Origin: Buxus sempervirens | Taxonomy: Eukaryota > Streptophyta > Magnoliopsida > Buxales > Buxaceae | Reading direction: 5' to 3' | Assembly (NCBI GenBank): GCA_947561395.2 | Contig: OX387190.1 | Coordinates: 38,366,392 to 38,430,391 of the forward strand | DNA: 64,000 bases | Shown here: positions 21,967-33,195 of the stretch, piece after piece | How positions within the stretch are numbered: position 1 is the stretch's first letter | How the letters are laid out: the number at the start of each line of letters is the position of its first letter | Notes under the pieces: model-generated | What the model was told of the DNA's origin: nothing | The model's database searches: none | The model's input: the letters and a program-made list of their open reading frames with translations, nothing else | Program-made: the position numbers and the translations under genes

Positions 21967-23697
21967 ATGGTTGACCCAGAAAATATTCAGAAAGCCGTCT
22001 CCGGCACTCAGAGTCCTTTTCGAGCATCTGGGATTTCTGTCTCTCCTGAGAAACGCAGGAATAGAAGGTTTGCCTCTGCATGCGCAATTTTGGCTTCCAT
22101 GAATTCAATTCTACTGGGTTACGGTGAGTCGTATCCTTTTCTTCTTATTATGTTACTAATTCAGCCGAGGAGTACTTTTGTACTCCGTTGCTTGAAGAAA
22201 CTCTTATGAGTTATGACCATCTCCTTCTTCCTTGGCCCTATAAAAGTCTTTTAATAGTACTTTGTGTTGCTCAGATGTGGGGTGATGAGTGGAGCTATGA
22301 TTTTCATCAAAGACGATCTGAAGATAAACGATACCCAAATTGAAATTCTCGTCGGAATCGTGAACATCTTGTCCCTGGTCGGATCAGCAGCCGCAGGAAG
22401 AACGTCCGACTGGATTGGACGTCGATACACAACCGTCTTTGCTGCAGCCATCTTCTTCGTGGGAGCTCTGCTCATGGGTCTAGCTCCTAATTACGTCTTC
22501 CTCATGCTCGAACGCTGCGTCGCCGGCGTCGGAATGGGATACGCTCTCATGATAGCTCCAGTTTACACTTCTGAGATCTCACCTGCATCCTCCCGAGGCT
22601 TTCTAACATCATTCCCGGAGGTATTCATCAACGCAGGAGTCTTACTGGGCTACGTCTCCAACTACGCCTTCTCTGGACTTTCAGAACATCTCGGTTGGCG
22701 TTTCATGCTCGGAGTCGGAGCCGTCCCGTCGGTCATGCTAGGTTTCGGCGTCCTCGCCATGCCCGAGTCGCCACGTTGGCTCGTCATGCAAGGACGACTC
22801 GGCGATGCCAGACGGGTACTGGCGAAAATCTCGGACACTGACCAGGAGGCCGAATTGCGACTCGCCGATATCAAAACGGCGGCAGGAATACCAGAGAGTT
22901 GCACGGACGATGTAGTGACTGTAACACGCAAACACAGCCATGGCGAGGGTGTATGGAAGGAGCTGCTCCTTCATCCCTCACCGTCCGTTAGGCGAATTTT
23001 AATCGCAGCCATCGGAATACATTTCTTCCAACAAGCTTCCGGTATAGATTCTGTGGTGTTTTACACCCCGAGAATATTCGAGAAGGGCGGAATCAAGAAG
23101 AAGAGTCATCTGTTACTGGCAACGATAGCCGTCGGATTGAGCAAGACAGGTTTCATCTTGGTTGCGACGTTTTTGCTGGACAGAATCGGACGGCGACCAC
23201 TGCTTCTCATCAGCGTTGGGGGGATGATAGTGTCCGTGACATTTCTAGGATTGGGGCTGACGCTAGTGGATCACTCGGAGAAGAAGCTGATGTGGGCCAT
23301 AGCCTTGTGCATTGTTACGACATTGACGTTCGTGGCGTTTTTCTCCATCGGGCTGGGGCCAATCGCGTGGGTGTACAGCTCGGAGATCTTCCCATTGAGG
23401 CTGCGTGCGCAGGGTGCGAGTATTGGAGTGGCGGTGAATCGGTTAACGAGCGGGGTAATAGGGATGACGTTCATATCACTGTACAAGGCCATTACAATTG
23501 GTTGGGCCTTCTTTCTGTTTGCGGGGATATCGACGGTGGCGTGGGTGTTCTTTTACACGTTTCTGCCTGAGACACCGGGTAGAACCCTGGAAGAGATGGA
23601 GGAGTTGTTTGGAAGTAACATCAAGTGGGGTCTATCAAAGAATAAAGAAGAGAGAAGTGAAGATGAGCAGAGTGAAAGAAACTTTGTTGTTAATTAG
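21967..23697 (+). pseudogene. PLT: PLT-3, polyol/monosaccharide transporter copy with a 1-base deletion at the start of exon 2
   Basis: Exon 1 is 21967-22123. Exon 2 would start at 22275 after the same TTGCTCAG acceptor used in PLT-2 and PLT-4, and runs open to 23697. PLT-2 and PLT-4 read ATGGTGGGGTGAT here, whereas PLT-3 reads ATGTGGGGTGAT. After normal splicing the frame becomes D-V-G-stop, about 55 residues in. I found no nearby AG that restores frame without a stop. The rest of exon 2 is fully open (about 470 codons), so the lesion is young, or a sequence error. Signature residues also change: MLGRC to MLERC (codon at 22510), GGAFF to GWAFF (23503) and PETQGR to PETPGR (23575). Restart at the in-frame ATG at 22285 would drop the first helix. 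Function is probably lost. Confidence 0.8.
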
Positions 23698-24459
23698 CAA
23701 TTTCGGTTTTCTTGTGGGCAGTTGGTAACAGGGTCCTCAATCTTCATGGATCGGGCCTAATATAATAAATAATAGGAAAAATTAAGGCCCAATTACATTT
23801 ATGAGCCCAAATCCTTGTGTACCAACTTTTACAATTTTATACCAAACCAAAGTAAATTTTCAAAATTAAGCTTAAGTGATGAAAGTTGTAAAAAGACTCA
23901 AATACCCTTCAAACAATACCTTTCCCTTATTTTTGAACTTCGCAAAAATTGCAAAGAAACCCTATGCAAAACCACTTTCTCTTTCTCTTTCTCTCTCTTC
24001 CCCTTCTCTCTTTGTTTCTGGTTATCCCTCTCTCTCTCTCTCTGCTTCGTTTTTTTCCCCATTCTCTCTTTGTTGTTCGCTCGCTCAATTATTGTGAGTC
24101 AAATTGGAAAAATGCAATTTTAATGGTGTTACAAGATTACGATTGATGTTTACAAGTTTATTATCGAAGTTTATAAACTGAAACACCAACATGTTGCAAG
24201 CTATACCATCGACTGTGCCATTTATTAATTGATGTTAAATCATAAATTTTCTAAAGCAAACCACCAATTTACAAGCTATATCAAATGAATTTACAGGTTG
24301 TATGTACACCAATTATTGTAAGACAAATTGGAAAAGGTAATCTTAATGGTGTAACAAGATTACCATCGATATTTACAAGTTTATTGTCAAAGTCTACAAG
24401 CTCAAGCATTGACAGGTTACAAGCACAACCATCAACGAAAGAGAGAGAGGGTGAAGAGA

Positions 24460-24494
24460 GAAGAAGAAGAAGAAGAAGAAGAAGAAGAAGAAGA

Positions 24495-24557
<63 letters not shown>
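24460..24557. repeat. (AAG)n-(GA)n microsatellite
   Basis: A run of AAG/GAA triplets (24460-24500) changes directly into a GA dinucleotide run (to about 24556). It lies within the right arm of the long-TIR element, and its mirror in the left arm (23975-24050) is CT-rich but not a clean microsatellite. Confidence 0.9.
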
Positions 24558-24562
<5 letters not shown>

Positions 24563-24744
24563 GAGATAACCAACGACAGAGAGAGAGAGGGGGAAGAGAT
24601 AGAACGAGAAAGGGGTCTTGAAGGGAGCTTCTTTACAATTTTTTCAAAGTTCAAAAATAAAAGGAGTTTGTTGGCAGGCTATAGAGGGTATTTGGGTCTT
24701 TTTACAACTTTCATCACTTAAGCTTAATTCTAAAAAGTTACTTT

Positions 24745-27651
24745 TGTAAAATGCTGAATTTTAATAACATTAAAATATTAGATTTTGTTGTTAATTAGTT
24801 TCATTAATGGAAAATTTTAAAAATTGGGAAAAGGAAATTAATTAGAGTTACATTTAAAATCTAAATAGGATGAATTATTTAGAATAGGAAAAATTTATTT
24901 GGGGAAGATGCTGGTGTAGGTTATCGGTGGAGTGGCACGTACCTGATCGCACACTTAAATGAGTTGAATAGGTAGAAATCCTTGAGTGGGCGAGCATCCG
25001 GCTAACCATGAGCTTAGATGGTTGAGCGCAAAAAATTGGGCCAGTATATATACTCAACAAGTTTCGGTGCGTAGGTTTTCACATACAATGAGTTCCAAGA
25101 AATTGCGGCTTGATTTCTAGGGCTTTTGGAAGAGAGCAAAAGTGTGGTGTTGCTGCCGATCGGAGTGCAAAGTGAAGGAAGAACCAAAACGAAGACGAAG
25201 GAAGCTGCTCGATCAAGTGACTTTTGGATTTTGTCTAAGTTTTCCTACCAATTAGCAAGTGTTCAGAAAAAATCTTTCGATCAGAGAAAAGTTTGGGCGG
25301 AAGTCGATATCTAGGCTTTCGGTTCTAGGAATTGCAGTTGTAGGGATTTGAGCATAACAGGTGAGTAGCATCGTTTTTAACCTGTGTTTTGGGATTTTGA
25401 TTCTGGATTAGCCAAACTGCATGTTTTGGAAAGATGTTATTTTCGAAAGGAGGATTTTGATGAGTTTTAGAGTCTTGAAATAAAGTTTGTGTGGATTAAA
25501 GTCGAACCATGTTTAAACGTGTTCTGGGGATGGTAGAAACATGGAAAAGTTGTCACAGAAGGGAAAAAATTGGTCAGTCATAGAGTTTTGGAATTTACAG
25601 AGAGTTGCGAATTGTAGGGTGTATTCGCTGAGTTGGCGCCTACCTAGCGCCAAGTGTTTTGAGTCAGCGCGAGATAGATTTTAGTTCACGTCGAGTTCTC
25701 GCCGATCTTGCGTCAAGAGTTTTAGTGAGCACAAGTGTTAATTGGGGTTATCGCCGAGTTGGGGCCTACCTCGCGCCAACCATCCTAAGGTCAATGCACC
25801 CACCCAAATGTTTACCTTAAGTGCGGCTAATTGTATACAACCAAAATTTGATGGTTTTTCATCATAAAAACTAACCTATGGAAACTAACTTAGTGTTATT
25901 GAAATATTAGGATGCTTATTAGTTTATGAATTTGTATAAACTTAGGTGTAGATGGATCCAATGAGTTTGAATTGTTGAAAACAACCCCTTAATTACACGA
26001 ATGTTTACCTTAAATGTCCTGTGTATTTATTGCTCCATTTACTTAAGTCTTTACATGTAAATAAGGTTTTACCCCCCATTTGGAACCAATAAAAATACTT
26101 TCAAGGTCTAATTCCCAGCCAATAAAAAGTCAACTTTCCAGTTTATGCCTAAATTTCCAATTTTCCCGTTTTTATCAAAAAGCCCGTTTTGGGTTTGATA
26201 CCCAGATGAGTGATTCAGATGCTCATAAAATTCTAGGAGATGTGTTTACCCTTCAATAGACTACAACCAAAATTTGAGCCCAAAATTCCTTGTAGATTTG
26301 TCTAGAAAAATTATATATCAAAAGTCAACGTTTTAACCAGACTTAGAATATTTTTAGGCCCTAGAACTTCTTGTCTCGGAATTGATTGCTTTTTGGTATG
26401 GTGACCTTATAAGGGATCCTAAGACTATTCCACTCATCCAAAATGTTTTTTTGAGGATTTTATAACATTCGCTTTGATTGATTTGGATTATGAAAGCGAA
26501 ATTGAGAATCTAGGAACTATTTTGCTGATTTATGTTTAATCGAAGTTTGGATGCTGCAATCGTTTCTGTATAATGTGCTTTCTTCTGAAAAGTCAGTTTT
26601 GAAACCATATTGTTTTTGCTGAAATACATCTACACTATTATGCTAGTTCATCTTTGAATGCACGGTGCACTTCAGGAATGATTTACTTGAATATTGTTTT
26701 ATATCGGTGGTCGGTTTAGAATCATATCTTATTCTGTTCTGGGAAATTATTTGAGAATTTACTTTGAGGACTCCATGAGAGTGTAAGCTGGTCCTGGGTG
26801 ACCTATGTTATGCACTTGAACATGTTGATCTATATGTCAGTTTTACATGATGGAAAATGCATTGAGTTGATTTGCTAGTTTTATACTTACTACTGGTTTA
26901 GCTTGTCTTAGATCCAGAGTCTAAGCTTAGTAATGAAATGTCTTTGTTTTGTTGGTGTAATTGTATGGCTTTGAGTGTTGCCACTGCCGGTGTAGAGCAG
27001 CCAGAAACCCTGAGTAGGCCTGGTTGTCAATGCCGAAACCCGATGAGTAGGCCGACATTGGATGACGAAACCCTAAGTAGGCCGTCATTTCAGAGTGTCC
27101 GAAACCCTGAGTAGGTCGGAACTGTGTACATGGAGGGGTGGATGTCGCCTTGGCATGTCAATTAACTAATTTAAGCAACTACATATCATTGACCAATGTT
27201 GGTATTTTATTTTGTTTGACGTGATATGTTTTATCCACTGGTTTGTTGGTATTATGGTTCATTAGCTATATCGTTTTGTCTGATGAATTACTATGAGTTT
27301 AGTCGTATTAATCGTGTTATTGCCATCGCTACTTGCGTATTATTTGATCCATGTTTTACAACTATGAAAAATGTATTTGTGCATGCATGTGTTGCTCACT
27401 GGGATATTCGTATCTCATCCCATTTGTTTTTGTTTTGTTTTCAGCTGCTTCTGGAGAGGACGATAACTTGCAGGTAGTTACTTGGTCATGTGAGTTTATT
27501 TCAGTTTGGAATTATTTAAGCGCACTCTGTTATCTAATTATTGTTATAATCAAATTTTTCCTTCACTCTGATATTGTGATCCTGTGTTAGATATTAACCT
27601 CTGGAGATGAGTTATGGTTTTTTCTACGTAACTCGGATTCAGGGTGTTACA
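24745..27651 (+). mobile_element. Solo LTR of Tekay/Del type (2907 bp)
   Basis: It begins TGTAAAATGCTGAATTTTAA and ends AGGGTGTTACA, matching the TGTAACACCC...GGGTGTTACA ends typical of plant Tekay/Del chromovirus LTRs. It is flanked by perfect 5-bp duplications ACTTT (24740-24744 and 27652-27656). Removing it restores the right arm of the surrounding long-TIR element. No gag-pol sequence is seen inside. Near 26990-27130 a phrase 'gaaaccctgagtagg' recurs about four times. Confidence 0.8.
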
Positions 27652-27814
27652 ACTTTGCTTTGGTATGAAATTGCAAAAGTTGGCACAATAATCCTTAATT
27701 TGGGCTCATTAATGTACGTGGGCTTTAATTTTATCCTTAATTTGGGCTCATTAATGTGATTGGGCTTTAATTTTTCCTAATAAATAGGATCTAAGCCCAA
27801 CGCTTTATCCTAGG

Positions 27815-28290
27815 TAGGGTTGCTTATTGGGGTCAGCCAACACGGGCACGGCATGGCCTAGCACGCTTAAAGCATGCCCGTCTCGTGCACTTGTACCCCG
27901 GCACAGGGTTTGTTAAGGCATGGCTGACTAGGCATGTCGCCCCAGCTAGCATGCGGGCAACACGGCCCGCGTCAAGTAATCCAGTTGTGTCGTGCCCGGT
28001 TGTTGGCTCGGCTGGGCCGACCTGCTTGTCATGAAAATGACTACCATTTTTACCCCCAAAAAATGTTTTTTTCCCTTTATTTTTACAATTTTACCCCCTA
28101 TATTCATATTAGCGGATATACTTGTAATTAATTGTAAATGACAATTTCCACCCTTCCAATAGCCAAATAACAACCTTATTTGAGGGCAGAGGTGGTAAAA
28201 AGCTATTTTTGGTTTTCTATAAATAAGCCTAACCCTTCCCACTCCAAACCACACCTCTTCTACAAAAAAGATAAGTCCGTCTGAGCTGTA
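27815..28290 (+). mobile_element. Truncated hAT element end
   Basis: It starts TAGGGTTGC and carries a GC-rich subterminal stretch with GGGCACGGCATGGCC-like words, then 'ttataaatagcctaaccctt...actccaaaccaca'-like sequence. The latter is the reverse complement of the 5' side of the intact hAT element (about 56230-56460). The transposase part and the other end are missing. It marks the point where the PLT-3 3' flank ends. Confidence 0.6.
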
Positions 28291-28292
28291 GG

Positions 28293-28610
28293 ATGGATCT
28301 TAGCCACAAGGTAAACAAAACACAGAGAAGCCATCTAAGCAAGCTTTCTTTGGTTGACGCAACCATTCATTTTGGAGAAAGTGGGGTTGGGGTAGAAGAT
28401 CTCTGGGATCTTTACAGAGAACCAGCACGACCACCAAATGAACCTGTTAAAACACCAAAACTTGTCTTCTTCTTTGTCATCCCCGCCGTCGTCATCGCCA
28501 TCTTCGCTTTCACCAGCTGACAGCATCCCTATCGAAGAGAAACCCTGTGTAAGAGCAACCCCTGCTGACACCCCTATGAAACCTCCCCTGCAAATACCCG
28601 CTACAGAAAC
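28293..28610 (+). other. Unassigned coding-like fragment and short direct repeats
   Basis: A frame starting MDLSHKVNKTQRSH runs for 75 codons, with an overlapping frame rich in serine and proline (SSSLSSPPSSSPSS). I do not recognise a family. The end (28550-28610, continued after the LTR at 31504-31560) contains repeated words such as ACCCCTATGAAACC and ACCCGCTAC. It could be captured host sequence carried by the neighbouring hAT remnant, or a chance frame. Confidence 0.25.
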
Positions 28611-31503
28611 CGTAGAATCCCGAATTTTAGGAATAATAATATAATTGAAAAATATAAATATTAGAAGAAATAAAATAAATAAATTTGAAATATTGGAGGA
28701 TAAATATTTAATCTAAGTTTTTAGGAGATTGATATTATAATCCATACTCATATTATGAGAAGAAATAATGCGGAGATTAAATCTGGAAATTTAGAAATAA
28801 ATCTAATGGTCAAATATAATATAATAATGAAATAGGGCATTTTAATCTATTCCCAATGGCTAATTATTGATTTAATAAAATAAATAATTATTAGAATTGA
28901 AATAAACAATTAAATTTAAGATAGATTTAATTTGGGTTTAAGTAGCTTAAATTTGGGTTAGTTTAAAAGATGAGTAAAGGACCTAATTGTAATAATACTT
29001 AATTAGGGGTATTAAATTTGAGGATAAGAGGAGTTTTAGGGTGTTTTAGCAATATTTTAAAATAGAGATAAGATAGGAAGTTTTCCAAATAGGATTAGGA
29101 ATCCTAGTTGGAAAGTTTCTTAAACCAACTAGGACTTGTATTTGGGTGAGCTTATAAAAGGAAGGCATTAGGGAAGATTTAGGGTTTCCATAAATTCAAT
29201 CGTGAGGAGAAAAGAAGAGAAAAAAAATTCATGCATATAGTTGAAAATAATAGAGAGAAAAAAATAGAGAGATAATAACAGACTTTAGAGAAAAACAGAA
29301 GTTGCAGAAAATTCCGACTAGCAGCCATGGAACGACGATCTAGAGATATTCAACCGTTGGATCGGTGTCAAATTTTGAGATTTTATTCTAGACTGGTGGT
29401 TCTTCAATCTGAACGGTGGAAATCATGTTTGGAAATCCCTAGAGTTGTGCGAAAATCTCAGAAGTTGGCTTTACTTTGAGATTATTGAAAAAGAAAAAGA
29501 ATTTTGCAATCTTAAGGCAAGTAGTAACCCTTTTCTTGGCAAAACTTGCATGGTTTATTGTTTAGATAATAATATTGTGTACTTCGGATTTGTGATGATT
29601 TAGAAACATATTTAGGTTGATTTGGAAGGTTTTGGTTGAGATTTAAAGCATGGAAAAATTATATGTTCTTCTTTTTGATAGAATTTTGTCTACTTTGATC
29701 TTTGGATGAAAAACATGATTTTAATGATTAGACTTGTTAGTAATTGTTTTAGAATGCTTTAGTGTGTTTAGAGAATGATTTTAGATGTGTTAGAAGTGAT
29801 CAAGAATAATTAAATAAGTTTTAGAAAAAGAAATAGAAAAGTTGTAAAATTTCGTAAAACCTATATTTTCGCAATTTTATACGGACGCCTGCAATTACAC
29901 TCGAGTGCCATGCCAGGCGCCAACGTGATTACACAGATGCTCGTCAATGCTCGAGCTCCATTGAAGGCGCCCCACTTGTGTGTTTTTAAAATTTCCAAAC
30001 CCGAGAGTTATAAACTTTAGTAAACCGAGCGCTCGGGAAAACAATCAAGCGCCATCCCAAGCAGCCAATTTATGGAAAACCAACTTTTCTTGAGTGCCTG
30101 CAATAGCACCCAGCAGTGCTCAAGCGCTCGTGACAAAATTTTTGATATTGTTGAAATATATTTAGTTTTTTATTATAAAATTGTTTATATTAAATTTCAA
30201 CTCATGTACCAATAAGATTAAGGTATTTTGAGAGTATTTGCATTAGTTTATGATTTATCTGGATTTTTATAAAGAATTTGGGAATGTTCTACTAAAATGG
30301 CTTTTATTTGATTTTATTGGTTCCTACACTTGCATTTTGACCTACCTAAAGATGTTTTTAGAGTTGTTATGATAGAATTATCATTATTTTCCTCAATGTA
30401 CCTTGGAGTGGTTATTATCACTCATGTAGCTTGGGTTTGAGACTTGGATTTCCTCCATGTCTCTAGGAGTTGACTTGTGGATTATTAATGGTGTTTTTTA
30501 TATCTAAAATAATATGTTTGAGTATGTGTTGCCTTGTGTCTGGCGGGCAAGTTTGTTATGTATCCATAGTTTAGCTAGATAGTGAAGTAGATTTTCTTTG
30601 TTTAGTTAACCCCGTGGTCCATTTATACATTTTTGTCCGTGTATCTCGGCAATCCTTTTCCTTTATCCGTGTATCTCGATGGGAAGTTGGAACTCACAGC
30701 AATCATATTCCTTTATCCGTGTATCTCGGTGAGAAGTTGTGGTTGTGCATGCCAACCTTTATCCATGTATTTGGGAGGTTATTCCCCTATGTTGATTGTG
30801 TATCTTGGCTAACATATGTCGGGATGTGACATTTGGAATTAGGTTATTAACTTCTCAAGGATGTCTTATTTTATGAGTCCTGTGATGTCACAAATTGTGT
30901 GGTGTGCTAATTGTATTATATAAATACTAATTATTGGTTTTACTTTGAAATTATATGGTTTTGGATTCATGATATATTATTCTTGGATATTTCCTATTTG
31001 GATTTATCATTGTAACATCATGAAAAATGATTTCAAACTATATAGACTATTTTCTTTCATGTATGTTACTGCTTGCTGAGATTTTATAGCTCATCCTTGT
31101 TTTCAATATTTTTTTTCAGATATTTTTGGAGAAGACGTGCAAATCAGGGTAAAAAATACACAGGGTATAGCAGAGGACCTTGATGAGCACTTTATGGATT
31201 ATTAGTTTTTTTTTATATTTTATTTGGAGATTTGTCTAGGAGTCATTTCTTTTATGGTAGGGTTGAGAACTGTCTAGAATAGGTAGTTACCTTTTTAAAA
31301 TTTCAAATTTGATGTATTGAGTTAATAAGTTTATTTTGAGGATTATTAGAACTTTTATATTGAATTAATGAGGGAGTTGTTTAATTTTGGCATACTCTGA
31401 TTTATCTTTATCCATTTATGCTTTTGTTCTTAATTGCTTTATTATCATTCAATTAATGCATTGATCCGTTGAAAAAAAAAACTACTGGATCTGGGGCGTT
31501 ACA
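28611..31503 (+). mobile_element. Solo LTR of Tekay/Del type (2893 bp)
   Basis: The start CGTAGAATCCCGAATTTTAG resembles the TGTAACACCCCGAATTT ends of Tekay/Del LTRs with the initial TG changed to CG. The end is GGGGCGTTACA. The flanks GAAAC (28606-28610) and GAAAT (31504-31508) differ by one C/T change, as expected for an older, methylated insertion. Length and internal landmarks resemble the LTR at 24745-27651, including repeated 'tttatccgtgtatctcgg' words at about 30640-30730, a pyrimidine tract and a ttttcag near the 3' end. No gag-pol sequence is present. Confidence 0.7.
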
Positions 31504-33107
31504 GAAATCCTATGAGAACCCGCTACGAAGACCCCTACAAAACCCTAGGCATGATCTGATCCTCCCTGCACTTTCTAGGCTAGCCCATCGTCACCATTAT
31601 AGAAGAAGAACACGATCTCTTTGCGGAAGCCCTAGCGAAGAGGAGAAGAGCACGATCTCTTTGCGGAAGCCCTTAGTCTTTGGTGATAACGCCCACGGTA
31701 TTTTGTGGCAGCTCCCTCTTAGCTTGCTTTCAATAGTGAGAGAGTGAGAGGGACAACAATGATAATTTGGCACAATACAATCTCCGATGCATGCCATGAA
31801 TCCGCAGGGATGCAATCTTCTGTTGTGGCCATGTGGAGCATCATGCAAAATGAGTGTTTTTTCAAGTGGGTCCCACATAAAACTTCTATAATTAATCATG
31901 AATAAAATACTGATCGTGAGGTACTCTGCATGGTGTGAGGAGATTTTTCATGTTCACAAAACACTAACCGTTGGCTGTTCCACCTGGCAGCATCTCTCTA
32001 AAAAGTGCAAAAATAATGTGCGAGGGATACCATCTCCAAAAAAGTGGTGCGACATAGGACGCATGGAGGGGTGGGTTTTCTAGGGAAGTCATCATTTGTA
32101 ATTTTTCCTATAGTCGTTCATGCATTTTGAAAGAGATAGTGACATGTGGAGCATATGATTGTTAGAATTTTTTCAACTAAAATATCTGTTAACATTTATG
32201 GAAAGAAAAACTAATTTCATAACATTCAGAAGACGCATGTCTAGCATCTCCTTCAAAGTGCACATTGTGGGGGAAAAGTTCAGAGAGGATCTCAAACCAT
32301 TTTTCTGGTTTGCAGAAAACTCCATCCAGGCTGCCAACCATTCAGAATTGAACAAGATCATGTTGCCAGTACCTGCGAGTCTTCCTTGCACCATGTGATT
32401 GGTGCTGCAGGAGAAATCATAGACTAAGGTAGCAAAAATAAAAGTTGATTGTAATTATACCAAGCATGGCCAATCCCTATTGTGGTCCAACCAAAGACAA
32501 ATAGCACGTCACTACGGTCTAAGGCCTGATCCAATCAATATGTATACATATATATTGACGATTTAAGGCCATTAATGTCCCAACCCATTTACCAGTCTTT
32601 TCCAATTCCAAGTCAGATACCCTTGGGCTGGTCTTGTAATGAAAGTGAAGATTACGAATGAAATGTTCATTTTTTCCATCCGAATTTGGGAAGATTTCTC
32701 AACTCCTTGGTTAAATCTGCAGTTTTCAGTGAGTTATATAATGAGAAAGTTTTCTATATATTGATGAAGGCTTTGCCAAATATATGTAAAGGATACTAGA
32801 AAAGAGAAATGGAATGAATTACATAGAAAGAAAGATCAAATAGAAAGAATCTGAAAAGCAAAGATTGAGAGAAAATACAGCTTGTGTTGTTAATGGAGAG
32901 TACGCTTGTTTTCAAGATTATTCAATTTTGAACTTTTAACACCGGAAGATTTTGGTATTTGAAACTAAAATACGGACATAACAGTAATTTTGCGTGTGGG
33001 GATGTGGGAATCTGCCCAAGGATGGAACAGTAAAATTCCCAGGAATCTTGGGACCGATGAAATGAAGTCAAGTCAAGGGAGTGACCACTCAATCATACGA
33101 TGTATGA
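31504..33107. repeat. PLT-4 upstream region, duplicated before PLT-3 and PLT-2
   Basis: 31504-31700 continues the unassigned direct-repeat sequence interrupted by the LTR and includes two copies of 'acgatctctttgcggaagcc'. About 31705-32465 matches 20960-21700 upstream of PLT-3. About 32430-33107 matches 8190-9031 upstream of PLT-2. No gene is seen. Confidence 0.6.
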
Positions 33108-33153
33108 TGACGTAAGAAAGCTATTACAGTCGTGGCTCGTGGTCCAGTTTAAA
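33108..33153 (+). promoter_or_regulatory. Putative promoter module of PLT-4 (TGACGTAA plus TTTAAA)
   Basis: TGACGTAA at 33108-33115 is followed by a TTTAAA about 30 bp on ('ccagtttaaatcc') and the start codon at 33196. The layout is the same as in PLT-2. Confidence 0.45.
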
Positions 33154-33195
33154 TCCTCGTCTTGTAAACTCAAATCATCTCACGCACGAAGAGAA

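Larger units (their letters stand above)
23773..27779. mobile_element. Long-TIR (MULE-like) element, interrupted by a solo LTR
   Basis: The left end TAGGAAAAATTAAGGCCCAA is mirrored at the right end (TTGGGCTTTAATTTTTCCTA). The mirror continues for about 300 bp through 'gagcccaaat', 'ccaacttttacaatttt', 'aagcttaagtgatgaaag' and a CT-rich/GA-rich pair. The flanks ATAAATAA (23765-23772) and ATAAATAG (27780-27787) form a 7-8 bp target duplication. Without the nested 2.9-kb LTR the element is about 1.1 kb. Long TIRs suggest Mutator-like, but the class is tentative. The centre has two direct copies of an 85-bp segment (about 24088-24170 and 24310-24395). No transposase is present. It sits about 75 bp after the PLT-3 stop. 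Confidence 0.65.

Noticed and set aside
24285-24654. Arg/Glu- and Ser/Leu-rich frames
   Set aside because: They are translations of the AAG/GA microsatellite.
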